From contig JAMZAV010005052.1 of the NCBI GenBank assembly GCA_024449915.1, forward strand, positions 1 to 64,000: 64,000 bases of DNA, read 5' to 3'. Shown here piece after piece: positions 42,569 to 54,261 of this stretch. Source of the stretch: Sweltsa coloradensis (lineage: Eukaryota; Arthropoda; Insecta; Plecoptera; Chloroperlidae). The translations under genes were made by a program, and so were the position numbers. The notes below the pieces were generated by a model. It was not told the DNA's origin, searched no databases, and saw only the letters and a program-made list of their open reading frames with translations. Each line of letters opens with the position of its first letter. The stretch's first letter is position 1.

Positions 42569-42811
42569 TCAAACACCATGTTGACGACAAAGACAACACG
42601 GATGGATGATGACACAGACGGAGACGACCACCGACGTGGGGGGAACCCTGCCCTCCCCATAGACCTGTGGCTGGTTCTGACCAGCACATGCCTGTCCCAC
42701 CCTTGTCCCACCAACGTCGCCTCTTACGTCCCTTCCCTTCGTCTCGATTAGCCAAGTTGCATAAATGAGGGCGTAAAGCAATATCCAATCCAATCCAATC
42801 AAACACCATGT
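42569..42811 (+). repeat. GC-rich SINE, copy 10, with target duplication
   Basis: 5' truncated copy starting TTGACGACAAAGAC and ending in CCAATCCAATCCAATC. Flanked by TCAAACACCATGT at 42569-42581 and 42799-42811. In this copy the right stem arm is mutated (GAGGGCG), unlike most copies. Confidence 0.8.
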
Positions 42812-42849
42812 CAAGAAAGTGGAAGAAAACTCTCATGTTTTTACTTGCG

Positions 42850-43090
42850 GGACCTAAGGCCTATCCTGTAGTAGGCTATCTGGCCATCTAATAGGTCCAA
42901 CCACTCCCATAAACGTGTTGTAGATGTCGACGGCAGCGGTTTTAACAATATCCACGTGGACCTTATCCTTGTTATTCCACCGGCTCACTCCACCCCAAAA
43001 GGTTTTTCCCCACTGGTGAAGGGGTTACGCTAGATCTACTGCTTGCTGCCATACCATCTTATTACTCGAAGACTGACCCCTTCCAACACG
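42850..43090. other. Unique spacer
   Basis: Nothing recognised between two SINE copies. Confidence 0.35.
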
Positions 43091-43094
43091 GCCT

Positions 43095-43430
43095 AGGGTC
43101 ATCCAAACTCCAACTCGCAACCTTCTCGTGGTTTGGCCCGTGATTAAGGGAGTTTCTTCTCCCTGAAACTAGTAGCGAGCTCTGGGTCATCGTCGGGAAC
43201 CCCTACCCTTTGACTACCACCCCGACGGCGACGACAATGACAACACGGACGGATGATGACACAAGACGGAGACGGGCCACGACGTGGGTGGAACCCCTGC
43301 CTCCCCATATGCTTGTGGCTAGTTCTGACCAGCACAGGCCTGTCCACACCCCTTGTCCCCCCGCGTCTCCCCTTAACGTCCCCTCACTTCGTCTCGATTA
43401 GCCAAGTTGCATAAATATGAGACGTTAAGA
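43095..43430 (+). repeat. GC-rich SINE, copy 11
   Basis: Full-length head, body and tail A up to GAGACGTTAAG, after which the expected CAATATCC end is replaced by an inverted copy of the tail. Confidence 0.8.
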
Positions 43431-43445
43431 CTTAACGTCTCATAT
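43415..43445. repeat. Perfect 31-bp palindrome at a SINE end
   Basis: ATATGAGACGTTAAG, one central A, then its exact reverse complement CTTAACGTCTCATAT. The right half is a mirror copy of the SINE tail on the other strand. Confidence 0.85.
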
Positions 43446-43905
43446 GTATTCATTTAAATTTTTGAAAAGTACCCCTAGTTAAGTGACCTAAAACACGTTT
43501 TAAGGTAAATTTCAATGACGAATAAGGGTTAAATAGGAAGTCAATATTGTCTACATGATCAATTGCTTACCTGAATGTACATTAGTCGACAGTCCGCTTG
43601 GAAGACATGTTGTGTTAATTGTTTGTAATGGTGTTTGAAGACGACATATCGCGAAATTTTTTCGTAAAAAATGACTGAATTTTCGATTGTTTCATAATTC
43701 CAATTTGATTTCGTAATGACACTCACAAACACTGGACATAAATGATTAATTATTTTCTAAAATCACATGACTTGTCTCTCAAAGCAACTCAATGTATAAC
43801 ACTGATCTGTCTAGGCGCATAACACCAACACGTCTTCACCCGAATCAGCTTGATTACTACCGAGGGCAAGCTGACAGTTTTCAGGGTTTTCAGTGTTTGC
43901 TTTCC
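43446..43905. other. No gene recognised
   Basis: AT-rich sequence without supported feature. Confidence 0.4.
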
Positions 43906-44010
43906 TGAATTTGTCCCCCTTGTCCCCCCGCGTCATCCCTTACGTCCCTCCCTTCGTCTCGATTAGCCAAGTTGCATAAATATGAGACGTAAAGCAATAT
44001 CCAATCCAAA
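43906..44010 (+). repeat. GC-rich SINE, copy 12, 3' end only
   Basis: Starts GTCCCCCTTGTCCCCC and keeps the whole tail A to CCAATCC. Confidence 0.75.
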
Positions 44011-44029
44011 ATCTTCCTTTTGTTTTGCA

Positions 44030-44335
44030 TGCGACAGTGCCCGACTGTCCGCGGGCATGTCATAAAAAGGCCCATATCTGTGGGTCCCCTTGGAGGTATC
44101 GGCAGCATTCCTCTTCGGTCGGCCTCCGTCCTAGTTTGGTTGCAACTGCGTTTGTCATGGTGGTCCATGCCAGGTCTCTGCAGAGTTCGTCCTTGCAGGT
44201 CAGCAGCCGGTATGGATGCGTGACCGCAAGGACGGTCGCGGGAAAGTCGGCCAGGGGTAGAAGTCCCACTCCACCCTCGTGCATGGCCATGTAGGCAAGC
44301 TCAGCGCTTGCGCGTTGCGGGAGATACAAATGCTG
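44030..44335 (-). pseudogene. R2-like LINE C-terminal fragment
   Basis: From 44329 the minus strand reads YLPQRASAELAYMAMHEGGVGLLPLADFPATVLAVTHPYRLLTC, then DLAWTTMTNAVATKLGRRPTEEE and CRYLQGD. LPxRAS...H..GG.G..PL.........AxRLL...D..V..LA...L......R.GR.PT..D...YL.G is the segment between reverse transcriptase and endonuclease of R2/NeSL-type LINEs. Both ends are truncated: the SINE copy 12 tail lies just below it. GC-rich codon use differs from the neighbours. Confidence 0.75.
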
Positions 44336-44519
44336 GAGTTACATTGTCGCTAGTGAAGCTTTTTTTAAGACACTTGACTTTAATGTTCCTTGTTGATAAT
44401 TTGCCCAAAAAATATTTATGAGCGGGTTCTTTTGCAGTCGTCGATATTTCTACTAAATCCCAACTACAAACAACTAGAGGAACTAGACTGTTACGATTGA
44501 GGTTCTTCATCATGGTTTG

Positions 44520-44872
44520 GACATCGCCATCAAATTCCAACTTGCAACCTTCTCGTGGTTTGGCCCATGATTAGGGGAGTTTTTCTCCCTGAAACTAATG
44601 GCGAGTTCTGGGTCGTCGTCGGGGAACCCCTTCCCTTTGACTACCTCCCCGACGGCGACGACAAAGACAACACGGACGGATGATGACACAGACGGAGACG
44701 ACCACGACGTGGGGGAACCCCTGCCCTCCCCATATGCTTGTGGCTGGTTCTGACCAGCACAGGCCTGTCCACCCCTTGTTCCCCCTGCGTCATCCCTTAC
44801 GTCCCTCCCTTCGTCTCGATTAGCCAAGTTGCATAAATATGAGACGTAAAGCAATATCTAATCAAATCAACC
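44520..44872 (+). repeat. GC-rich SINE, copy 13, full length, tail A
   Basis: Head (AACTTGCAACCTTCTCGTGG), body and tail A complete with intact stem, ending CTAATCAAATCAA. Confidence 0.85.
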
Positions 44873-44979
44873 ACGAGTCGTCTACGTGTTTCCGCTACCT
44901 GAAAAATACGACACGTCGTTAGCAAACACTAATTTTACTGCACTAATAATAAATTTATTTTTTAATATTAAATCGTATG

Positions 44980-45600
44980 ACTTACCCCCGGCACGGGTTG
45001 TTCTGCTGCTACCTCTACTAACGTCCTCCCGGTAGGCGGAAACGGAGGCTGCCGCGGCCTCGTCCGCGTCTCGTCGCTGTCCTCGATGTTATTCACCGGT
45101 ACAAATCGGGGTGGACTCCTGTACGGGACCGGTGACGGCGGCGTCCCGACCGCCACGCGTGGGCATCTCCCGCTCCCCTCCCATAGATCTCTCCGGTGTC
45201 GACGAGGCAGCCTGTCCACTCGCGAGTGCCGCCTCCGCCCTCCGCGGCGAACGCCGCGAATACCGCCCTGTCCATGGCGTCGATGGTTTCCCGTTGCTCT
45301 CGCGAAGTGCACGCCGACGTCGAGCATTCCGCCACAAGCTTGGGTGGCTTCCGGCGGAGGACCGGTGACGTCTGCTCAGTAGCCGCCACTAGCTGCGGCA
45401 TCCCCCGCACGACCCCTGTCGAGGAGCACGCCGAAGGCGGCGAGTCCTGCCTTGGTTGCCGCCCCGGCAACTCCTCGTTGCCTCCCCGCGCGCGGACCGA
45501 TGACCGGTACGGCCATGATCCGTCGTCGCACCCTGCCGAGGACCGTGACGTCTGCTCAGGAGCCGCCACTAGCTGCGGCATCCCCCGCACGCCCTGTCGA
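44980..45600 (-). CDS. GC-rich coding-like segment with in-frame repeat
   Basis: All three minus frames are largely open because of high GC. The frame 45590-45093 reads MRGMPQLVAAPEQTSRSSAG and, exactly 60 residues later, RGMPQLVAATEQTS, then REQRETIDAMDRAVFAAFAA. A different frame looks best nearer the 3' end (RSPPRFVPVNNIEDSDETRT, LVEVAAEQPVPG) and ends on a phase-0 GTAAGT donor at about 44983. I infer one exon with an indel near 45160, perhaps a gag-like or host Pro/Arg-rich protein; no family recognised. Confidence 0.35.
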
Positions 45601-45709
45601 GGAGCACGCCGGAGACGGCGAGTCCTGCCGTGGTCGCCGCCTCGGCAACAACTCGTTGCCTCCCGCGCGCGGACCGATGACCGGCACCGCCACGATCCGT
45701 CGTGCGCTA
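45361..45709. repeat. 180-bp direct tandem repeat
   Basis: Two adjacent units starting TGACGTCTGCTCAG at 45366 and 45546, about 90% alike by eye. 180 bases is 60 codons, so the repeat preserves any frame through it. Confidence 0.8.
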
Positions 45710-46520
45710 TTAAAAATAAAGGGTTCTAAACTTAAATCTTCTCAGATTAGTGGGGCCCACTTGTCAAAGCGGGTGCTATTGCACGACTGGGCCCCCTCCA
45801 AATATAAAAGTAGGCCTAAATAGTGGTCACAAATCACAAGGGAAACAATGGGCAAAATTTTTAAAAAGGTGTGATTTAAAAAATAAAGGGTTTTACATCA
45901 ACAAAAAGTCCCCAAATTTAGTAGGGCCTCACTTGTAAAATCAGGTGCTTTGCACTACTAGGTCCCCTCACTAATATAATAAGTTGCCTTAAAGTGGGTC
46001 ACAAATCAAAAGGGTACAATGGATCATAAATTAAAAAGGGTACAAGGGGAGCAAATATTATAAAGGTTGATATTAATAATAAAAGGGCCTTTAAAAATTC
46101 CCAAACTCGACCCCTTCTCGCGTTTGGCCCTGAATAGGGGATTTTTTAACTCCCTAAAACTAATGGCAGCTCGGTCGTCGTCGGGAACCCTTCCCTTTGA
46201 CTCTTCCCCGACGGCGACGAAAATGACAACAGGGACGGATGAGACACAGACGGATACACCACGGTGGGGAAAACCTCCCCCTTCCCAACGCTTGGGGGCT
46301 ATTCTGCCCACACAGGCTTTGTCCACCCCTTGTTCCCCCGCGCCCCCCACCCCTTACGTCCCCCCCTTCGTCTCGTTACCCAAAGTTGCAAAAATATAAC
46401 GTAAAGAAAATACCCAAACCCAAAAATCCTTAAAAGCTTCTCAGATTAGTAGGGCCTCACTTGTCAAACTATGTGCTCTGCACTGCTGGGCTCCACACTT
46501 TTTGTTAATTGCTCTGCCCC
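45710..46520. repeat. ~167-bp satellite-like tandem repeat
   Basis: Three units, each with AAATAAAGGG, a GATTAGT/TTTAGT-GGGCC(T)CACTTGT segment, a GTGCT...TGCAC core and a GTGGTCACAAATCA-type segment. Units begin near 45713, 45880 and 46075. The third is split by a SINE and resumes at 46427. The core has inverted symmetry (GGGCCC at both ends). Confidence 0.65.
46095..46425 (+). repeat. GC-rich SINE, copy 14, decayed, in satellite
   Basis: Recognisable head to tail A order but with many single-base deletions (for example GTCTCGTTACCC, AAAATATAACG), losing the right stem arm. It lies inside the third satellite unit. Confidence 0.7.
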
Positions 46521-46739
46521 CTCTGGGGGGTTGGGTGCTTTACATATCCTAAAAACATGACCACATAACGGCAGTATCTCCCCTTTTGGGAAAAGTAGCT
46601 GTACAGCCCAATTAAATAATTATCAGTGAAAACTGGGGGGGGTGGTAGTCTTTGATTCTTGCGTTCCTAGCCTGGCGCCTGGAGTGAAATTGCTTCCTCC
46701 TGGTCCTGTGTGGGGCCCTGGTCCGGTACGAGTGAATGA

Positions 46740-46945
46740 CCTGGTTTGGGTCGTGTAAAGGGGCTCTGATGTGTAGTATTGAGGATTAAAGACAGGAAAC
46801 TTACAAAGAAAGGTGTGTTTTTGCTGGTCTGCCCTGGGCCTTCCCCAGATGCCAGGGCCCTCTCTCTACAACTCCAGGGGGAAGGCACCTTTACAGGGGG
46901 TGCCTTTTTAATGTACACAAAATGCACAGGCGGTGTACTATACTC
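46740..46945 (-). repeat. Gypsy LTR-like segment, left
   Basis: Contains GGCTCTGATGTGTAG, TTGAGGATTAAAGACAGG, CCTCTCTCTACAACTCC and GGGGGTGCCTTTTTAAT, matched by 51140-51310. Part of it (GGCTCTGATGTGTAGG) occurs again near 47685. Confidence 0.6.
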
Positions 46946-49900
46946 TTCACATCTCCCTTTTTTCCCAGAACCAGTATTTAAATATTACCAAATTTTTATT
47001 TTTTAAATTTATTATTCTTTAAACAAAAAAACAAAAGTTATACAAAACTAGTTATTATAATTATTATTAACACAACAACTAAATTAAAAAAACTAAAACT
47101 TTCTTGGCTTTCTGATCTCTCTACCCTCTGAAACATACCTTTATTACTAGTAGTACTAGTAGTATTGGGGTTGTATAGTGGCTCTTTTATGCTATCTTGA
47201 GCAGAAGAGTAGAGTTTAACTTTTTTCACCTTCTTCCTCTCCTAATTATTAAAGGCTCATTGGGGACTTTCCTCAAATGGACGAGTTACGTCTTACCAAA
47301 TTTATTTTTATTTTTTCACTTTGTATAAACCTGGGTGATTCATTTTTTTTAAATTTACCTTTCCCCTGTTTCCCCACTTTTTTGTTATTAACATTCAAAT
47401 TACTTTTTTGTACCTGGCTAAAATCAGGTCATTGATAGGGGACTTATCAAAAAAAATTTTTTGAAAATTTGTTTCTTTTTAAAACCACAGGTTTTTGACT
47501 TATGAGTTTGGGGAACCCAAATTTAAAGTTTTAAAAAATAGGTAATTTATTTTGGGGTCCTTCTTGCATTAATATCTGAGTAGGAGAAACATTCATTCCT
47601 GAAACAGGTAATTTTCGATACACTAAAAGACATGTACAAGTCAGTGTTGTCAGAGGGGTCTTTTTGACCAGGGAAAGGGCTCTGATGTGTAGGATATTGA
47701 GGTTAACTTTGCTAAAACCCACAGCTTTTTCCGCAGTCCTTTTATTTTGGGGTATAAGGGGCTTGACGTCACGATTTAAAAACACCAATTTCTTGAAAAC
47801 TCTCTACACTTTTAACTATTAAAGGGCATATTATCACAATTATTTTTTGATGGGATCCAGGACCTAAAATTTTTTTAAATTTTCTAATGATTTCCCCTTG
47901 GGTTTTTTTTTAAAATTTGAACTATATCCAACCCTTGGAAAAGTAACCTTAAAGCAAAATAATTTTTCCCTTTTTAGTCAAATATGTCTATACTATTTTT
48001 TCAAACGTGAGGGGGAAAACTTCATGGGGTAGAGCTTTCTTTAATTTTTCCCCTCTCTTAAATGTTTCACATATTTTACATTTTTCTATTAGTTATCTCT
48101 AAATGCTAGAGTGGCCCATAAAACGTTGTTTTAAAACCTACTTTTGGTTTTCTCAATCCCAAAAATGGGGTTGATGTGCTTTTTCATCTTTCTAACCAAA
48201 AACATGTGGGTACAACTATTTTATTGTTCAAAAATAGCATTCCGTTATGAAAGTAAAACTCATCTTTTTTTTCCCCTAAATTTTTTTACTTTTTCGCTAC
48301 TTCTAGCTTTTGAATTGGGCCCATCCACTCAATGAATACGGGACTATGTCTTTAAAACTAGCATCATTTTCTTTTGCTTCTTAAAACGAGCTATCCCCCG
48401 TTTACTCATAGCTCTTCCGTGTCTAGACTATGAATCATGTCACTAATAATCATCATTAGTTTCATTTCATTTTTAGGCAAATAAGAAAAAGAATAATAGA
48501 TCGGCAATGATCATCTTTTTCCTGGTAATACTCAACATTCAACTTATACTTTAAACAATCTAATTTTAAAAACTTTTCAACCGGGGGTTTTTCTTATTTC
48601 GTCTTTGGTAATAAACGACACAAAAGGTTTATGGGGGTCTCACTGTAAAATTGTTTACCATACACGATTGATGAAACTTGTCAAAGGGGAAAACTATCGC
48701 AAAGAATTCCTTTTCTATTTTAGGAAAACGTTTTTGAGCACTGTCAAACTTTAGATACAAATGCCTGGGTTACAATTTTGTAGAAGACAAACTCCTAGCC
48801 CCTTTTGTGAGGCATCAGCTTGTTTACTATTGCAGTTTAGAATCAAACAACCTTTAAAGTTGGGGTTTTGACAATTTATCCTTTACCAAATTTAATGCTT
48901 TCGAATGTTCAGGACCCCCTAGCCCAAAACTTCTTTTTAGTGAGATTTCTTAGGGACTACTTATCCGATTAAAGTTTTGGGATGAACTGACAAATATTAA
49001 TCATTCCTAAGAATTTTTAAAAATTTCCCTTGCTTTCTGCTCTCACTTAGTTTCACAATCGTTTTTCAACTTTCCAAGGATCGGTTTTCCATGTTTTATT
49101 TTAAAATGAAACCCCACTACTTAAATTTTTTGACTTTTACTGTAGTTTTTTTACGTTAAACTTAACGTTTATTTTTTAGCCCTTTCTGTTACCTTTCCAT
49201 GATTAAATCATGTTCTTTCCCCCACTGGCTCCAAAATTTAAAAACATCAAAATTACAAACATTATCTATATCACCAAATATTTTTTGTTAATCTTTGAAA
49301 AATTTTCCGGAAATCGCAAACCAAAAGGAAGCATTAGGAAATTTTTTTTACCTAGGGGGCTTATGAATGTTGTCAAGTAGAAAATTAGAAGTTAATTTAC
49401 ATGGTGAAACCATTTTTCATGTCAATGACAGTGAAATTTTCTTACCCCTGAGTTTTTTCACACAACTCATCGACAGTCTTTTTGACTTTTTTTTCCCTTT
49501 CATTCTGATTTAAAAGTTTGGGTCAAGGGAAATTCCCCCAATGATTATCAGGGTTTTCCACATTACAATGTTGTTTCCCCCCTCGTTGGGGGATTCAACC
49601 TTTTGAATGATTTGTTCTTTTCAAGATCTCCCAAAGTTTTTTCCTTAAGTTTAACTTTTATTACTTCCGGGACTCTACACATGAAATTTATTCTGGGATA
49701 GCATTACTTTCAAAACTATCTCATACTCATCAGGATATTCCCAAATTTCCCGTGAATTATCAGATTATTGTTTTAAAAAACTTTTTTTTGGTTTCAACTG
49801 CTTTAAATTTGAATGCATGCAACAACACTTTCTGGGGTAGGCCTATGACTTAGCTCTAACAGAAACTAGTCCAACCCAAAACCCAATTTTCACATGCATT

Positions 49901-51119
49901 TACTCCTGTATGGGCATACTGGCAGTATCTAATAATGAATTTTATAGCCCAATTTTTTTCCCCCGGACCATGCAATTTAGGATCACATACCCTTCAGGTT
50001 TCAATTTACACTACTATATGTAAAAATTTTTAAAACCCGCTGGTTGAATTTTTGGTACATTTTTACCAAAAAACAATTGATTTAAATACATTTAGTGGGA
50101 GAAAATTACAATCACTCCGGTATCAAGTTTAAATTCAATTTTTACCCTGTATTAAGAAGTTCTTTCCCACGTAGGCCAAGGGCTGGGTTAGGATCCCCCT
50201 TCATATTAATGAATCAAAGTACAATTGCCATCCATTGAGCTCACCTATTTATTGGTGGGCCCCCCTTCTTTGACCTTTAATCGTCCACTTTTACATCCTA
50301 CGGCAAAAAGATTTTTTTGTCCAACTTTTGCACAGCTTTCCGAATGCGAAACACTTCCTTTTCAATGGTTTCTTCCACATTTCTTGCAGTCATAGGAACC
50401 ATAGAGCTTTTTGGGAGTGGGCACTCTCTTTTTAAACTTTTTGAAGCTCTTGGACAGCGTTGACCATTTTAAACACCGGTCTCAGCATTCGTTGTTGGGT
50501 CTTGCTGACTCCGCTGCTCGACACAACTCCGTACTCTCTCAAGAAATCAGATCAAAAATCCCTTAATACCTCTGTTGCAATCCTTCATCATTAATTCAAT
50601 TATGACCTATCCGCGTCAACGATTCTTCTTTTAATGCAAAGTTACGGACTTTGGGTAGCTTCTTTAAAACATTCAGAAAAGGAAACAAATGGCTCATTTT
50701 CTTGTTGAACCCCATAAAGATTTAATCTTCCCATTCTACTTACCCTGGGGTTTTTTTAGGTATCTTCAAAGCTTTAAATACTTCATCCCAACTTAACTGT
50801 TTGATATTTAAAATTTAAAGTTGTTGAATACTTCCTTGCCTCTGGCCAAAGCTATTGAGACACAGGGGAACTTTTTTTTTTTTCAGTCTTTTTTTTTCGT
50901 TGCTGCGCCGGGAAAAATATTGCAAATCTTTGCTTAAAGCTTTTTTAAATTGTTTATTGCGTTTTTTCGTTAGGGCCTAACCCCAAACGGCGGTCTGAAC
51001 GATTCCCTTTTAAAAAATCACCTCGGTCACTTTTGAGGTAACTTTTTTGGGGTTATGTTTCCGAAATAAAACGAATTATTAGTTTTCTTTACAAAAAATT
51101 TACTTCTTCCATGGCTGAT

Positions 51120-51310
51120 GCATCCCCCCTGTGAACCCTGTAAGGGCTCTGATGTGTAAGGGTGATTGAGGATTAAAAACGAGGCAACCTTCAAAACAAG
51201 GTTGTTTATTACTGGGGCTTCCCTGGGCCTTTCCGATCCGGCCTCTCTCTACACTCCGGCGGAAGGACACCTTACAAAGGGGGTGCCTTTTTAATTTTCA
51301 CACATCAGTG
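51120..51310 (-). repeat. Gypsy LTR-like segment, right
   Basis: GGCTCTGATGTGTAAGG, TTGAGGATTAAAAACGAGG, CCTCTCTCTACACTCC and GGGGGTGCCTTTTTAAT in the same order as the left segment. The following AATGCACAGGCGG words found at 46920 do not come next but appear at 53390, after 2 kb of other sequence. Confidence 0.6.
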
Positions 51311-53380
51311 GCGGCCCGACCATACAAATTCGGGGCCATGGCCCCCCCCGGGAAAAAAGGTGGGTTGGGGGGGGGTCGCTCAGGGGGTTGGGGGTGGAGG
51401 TGGGGGGGGACGAGGTAGGCCAATGTTTTTTGCTATAAAATATGGCGATAAAAGAAATGAATCTTCTGTATGATGAAAAATTTTCCCCACAACCAATACT
51501 CGTGTCAGATGGGAAGTAAATTGTATGTTTTTAAAAAGGGCGCCCCAAAAGATCGTTTCCAATAAACTGATTTTCACGGTCTCCCAAAAGCGCGGGGACC
51601 ATCAAGAATCTATTTTTTTTCTGTAACCACTACTACCATGGGGGCCCGGGGGGGTATGGGGGTCCCCAAGGGTGGGGGGGCGGGGGGGAGGGGCCCCCCT
51701 GGGTTTTTTCTTCCAAGTCCCTACCAAGCTTTTAACATTTGATAGTCCTATTTTTCTTTGGTTTTTCTTGGGCCACTTTTTTTGTTAAAAAAAGAAAAGC
51801 ATGAATTACTTTATACTCAAAACAAGACCAACCCCAATCAGCTCAAAAACGGACTTTTCCGGACGTATAAAACGCCCACCCCGAGAGTAAGTAGGGCCGC
51901 TCCAGTAGCCAAGGGATGGGGGGGGGGGGGGGGGGGGGGGAAAGAAAGTTATTTTTGAGAAAAAAAATATGGGAGAGAAGAAAAAAAAAAACCCGACAAT
52001 TCGAAAGAGGGTGTCACTGTAATGGGAATTAATCAAAGAAAACCGTACCAATGTTTATGTATGAACCTATATATTACTTGCGTAGACACAGGAAAAGTGT
52101 AATAGATTTGTGTTAGCGCGGTGGTAAGACAATTAATTAAAGCAATTAAATACACTAAAAATAGAAAATTACAAACACCCCAAAAAATATAATTAACATT
52201 ATTGTAAGGCGCCCTACTAATTATAACAAAAATCAAGGACATATCCAACTATTGCTACTCCGATGGAATAAAATAAATGTACAGGTAAATCAACTCCACT
52301 CTATTATTTATATGCATATATTATTTTTGAATAGTTAAGATGTGAATTAGAATAATATTCGTTTCATTTTTATAAAAATTAACGTTAAAATTTAAAGAAG
52401 GGTACACACGTCGCCTAAATATCCTGGTAATGTCAATTCGACTCTGCACAAAAACTACATTATTTTGATGTTGCGTTTAGCCCACCTACATTTTTTCTAA
52501 AACGCACCAAATGCACTCTAAAAGCAGTTTCAAATTTTCACCCGCGGCGCTATTGTTTTATTTTGCCCGTCCCCGGACAAGATTCTTGTGGACGCCCTTG
52601 CCAATAGGGATGTTTAGTTTGCCACGGCATATCCAAGGCTCGCCTTAAAACGTGTTTTAGGACACCAAAATTGGGTGCATAAGCGCCCGCAAAAAGGGGG
52701 GCCCCCCCTGGCCCCGAGCAAGCAGAAGTACTAATTACCCTCATTTGATGTGTGGATTTATTATTAAACTTGTTCAGTCGATTTCTTTATTGATAAACTT
52801 TGTTAAATTTAATGGTTTTCCATTATTTTCTGCGAGATAAGTAGCATATTGTGTCTTTTTACCTGCAATAGTTCGTCTTGAGTTTTGAAAAGAATACCAC
52901 TCGTTTTGACCGTCACAATAAAAGGCTGCAAAAGCGAAGAAAGTGAGGTAGGGGAAAGTCAGATTATCTCAGTGGACAAAAAAGCTAATAACCGCCCAAA
53001 TCAATGTTGAGAATATGGGCTTTTGACAAAAGGAAAAAAAATGGGGGAAGGGGAATATTTTGAAGGTTTCCTTTTGGTGGTTTTTAGTTTCGAGTATCGA
53101 CTGCACAAAAATTGCATAAATTTTGGTATTGTATTCAGCCCACTACATTTTTCTAAAACCCACCAAATGCATTCTAAAAACCTGATTTTCAAAATTTTCG
53201 CCTGCCGGCGCTATTGTTGGGGGGCTCCGCCCCCCAAACCCCCCGTGCTTGCCAAACGAAAGTACAAATTGTAGCTTTTAACCCCCCCCCCCTGCAAAAA
53301 TTCCTGCGGGCACCCATGTGTGGGTGGGTGTAATAGGTACTATCAAGTTGGCCCCGCGGGTTTTCAGGGGTTTTAAGCCG
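51311..53380. other. Low-complexity, G-rich and repeat sequence
   Basis: No gene recognised. Holds many G and C runs, including 23 G at 51918-51940, and a direct repeat: 52433-52560 and 53094-53220 share CGACT(CT)GCACAAAAA, AGCCCAC, TTTCTAAAAC, CACCAAATGCA and GGCGCTATTG. The second copy continues into a GGGGGGCTCCGCCCCCC palindrome. May be an insertion in the Gypsy LTR. Confidence 0.5.
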
Positions 53381-53399
53381 CCATGCACACAATGCACAG

Positions 53400-54260
53400 G
53401 CGGTTTTACATATGACATCTGTCACAGGTCGAGTCCTTGACAGCAAGTCCTAGGGTTCCAATGGTTCGTCCCGAGGGCGCCGAATTAGCGGTTGTCAAGA
53501 AGGTTCTGTCTAATGACGCTCGGGTTGAATGCTGGCTTAGCCTGGAATCGTATATTCCGGGCCCCACGTCGCCTGCAGTCTCCAAGTCTAGGCTCACAAT
53601 CACTGTAGCATCCTACAGCGAGCTGTTCCCTCGGTAACAACCTCCCTGGTCGCCGTCCAGTCACACAGTTGTCTCGCGATCGGGTCTGCTTCCATACCAG
53701 TCACACAAGTCAGCTGATATCTCTGACTCAGGCGGGTGAGTTGATGCATTAGTACCGTCCGGGTCAAGGTGGAATGCAACTATTTACGTAGCGTTAGGTT
53801 CGAGATAATTTGAACATAACAATCGGCATCGGGTATATGGCAGTGTTGAATTCGGGAATTTACTCTGCCTCGGTAATTAATTATTTATTTGTTTCTCACA
53901 ACTTTGCTGTAGACCTAGTAGCATAGCATAGCAAAGTGAGTAGGGTATACATACCTGGCCGTAATGAAAATAGCACCCACTAACTTCAGCTGCTGGGAAC
54001 GCCTCGTGTAGTGAGTTTTGAAGCGCCAGCTCAAAAGTCCGTCATTGTTCTAGTCGGGCGCATATGCGGCGCTAAATTTTTTACGTATGCCAATAGCATG
54101 TCGTATGCCTCTTTTGTTCTCATTGTCATTAATGCATATGCAGCTGTGAATGACTTAAATGAATACGATATACATTGTTTCAGTAATTTCATCATTTTAA
54201 ATTAAGACTAGACAAGTTAGTATATTAACAAATTGCCACTGGTTGATACCTTATTCAAAT
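53400..54260. other. No gene recognised
   Basis: Short frames only. Sequence quality looks normal again from about 53430. Confidence 0.4.
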
Positions 54261-54261
54261 A

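Larger units (their letters stand above)
46740..51310 (-). mobile_element. Eroded Ty3/Gypsy LTR retrotransposon
   Basis: Gag-pol can be traced on the minus strand between two LTR-like segments. Order from right to left: gag zinc knuckles (CKKCGRNH, near 50380; a NLFAVGCKS knuckle near 50320), protease FKLDTG at 50116-50133, reverse transcriptase (IFGDIDNVCNFDVF, EHDLIMER, 49160-49330), RNase H (FFAIVFPFDKFHQ, near 48690), integrase zinc-binding region (VLWATLAFRDN, 48080-48140). Frame changes occur every few dozen bases, many at homopolymers, so no ORF survives. Confidence 0.7.

Noticed and set aside
44968..45823. Several overlapping long frames on both strands
   Set aside because: High GC opens most frames; only the frame pair ending at the GTAAGT donor was kept, with low confidence.
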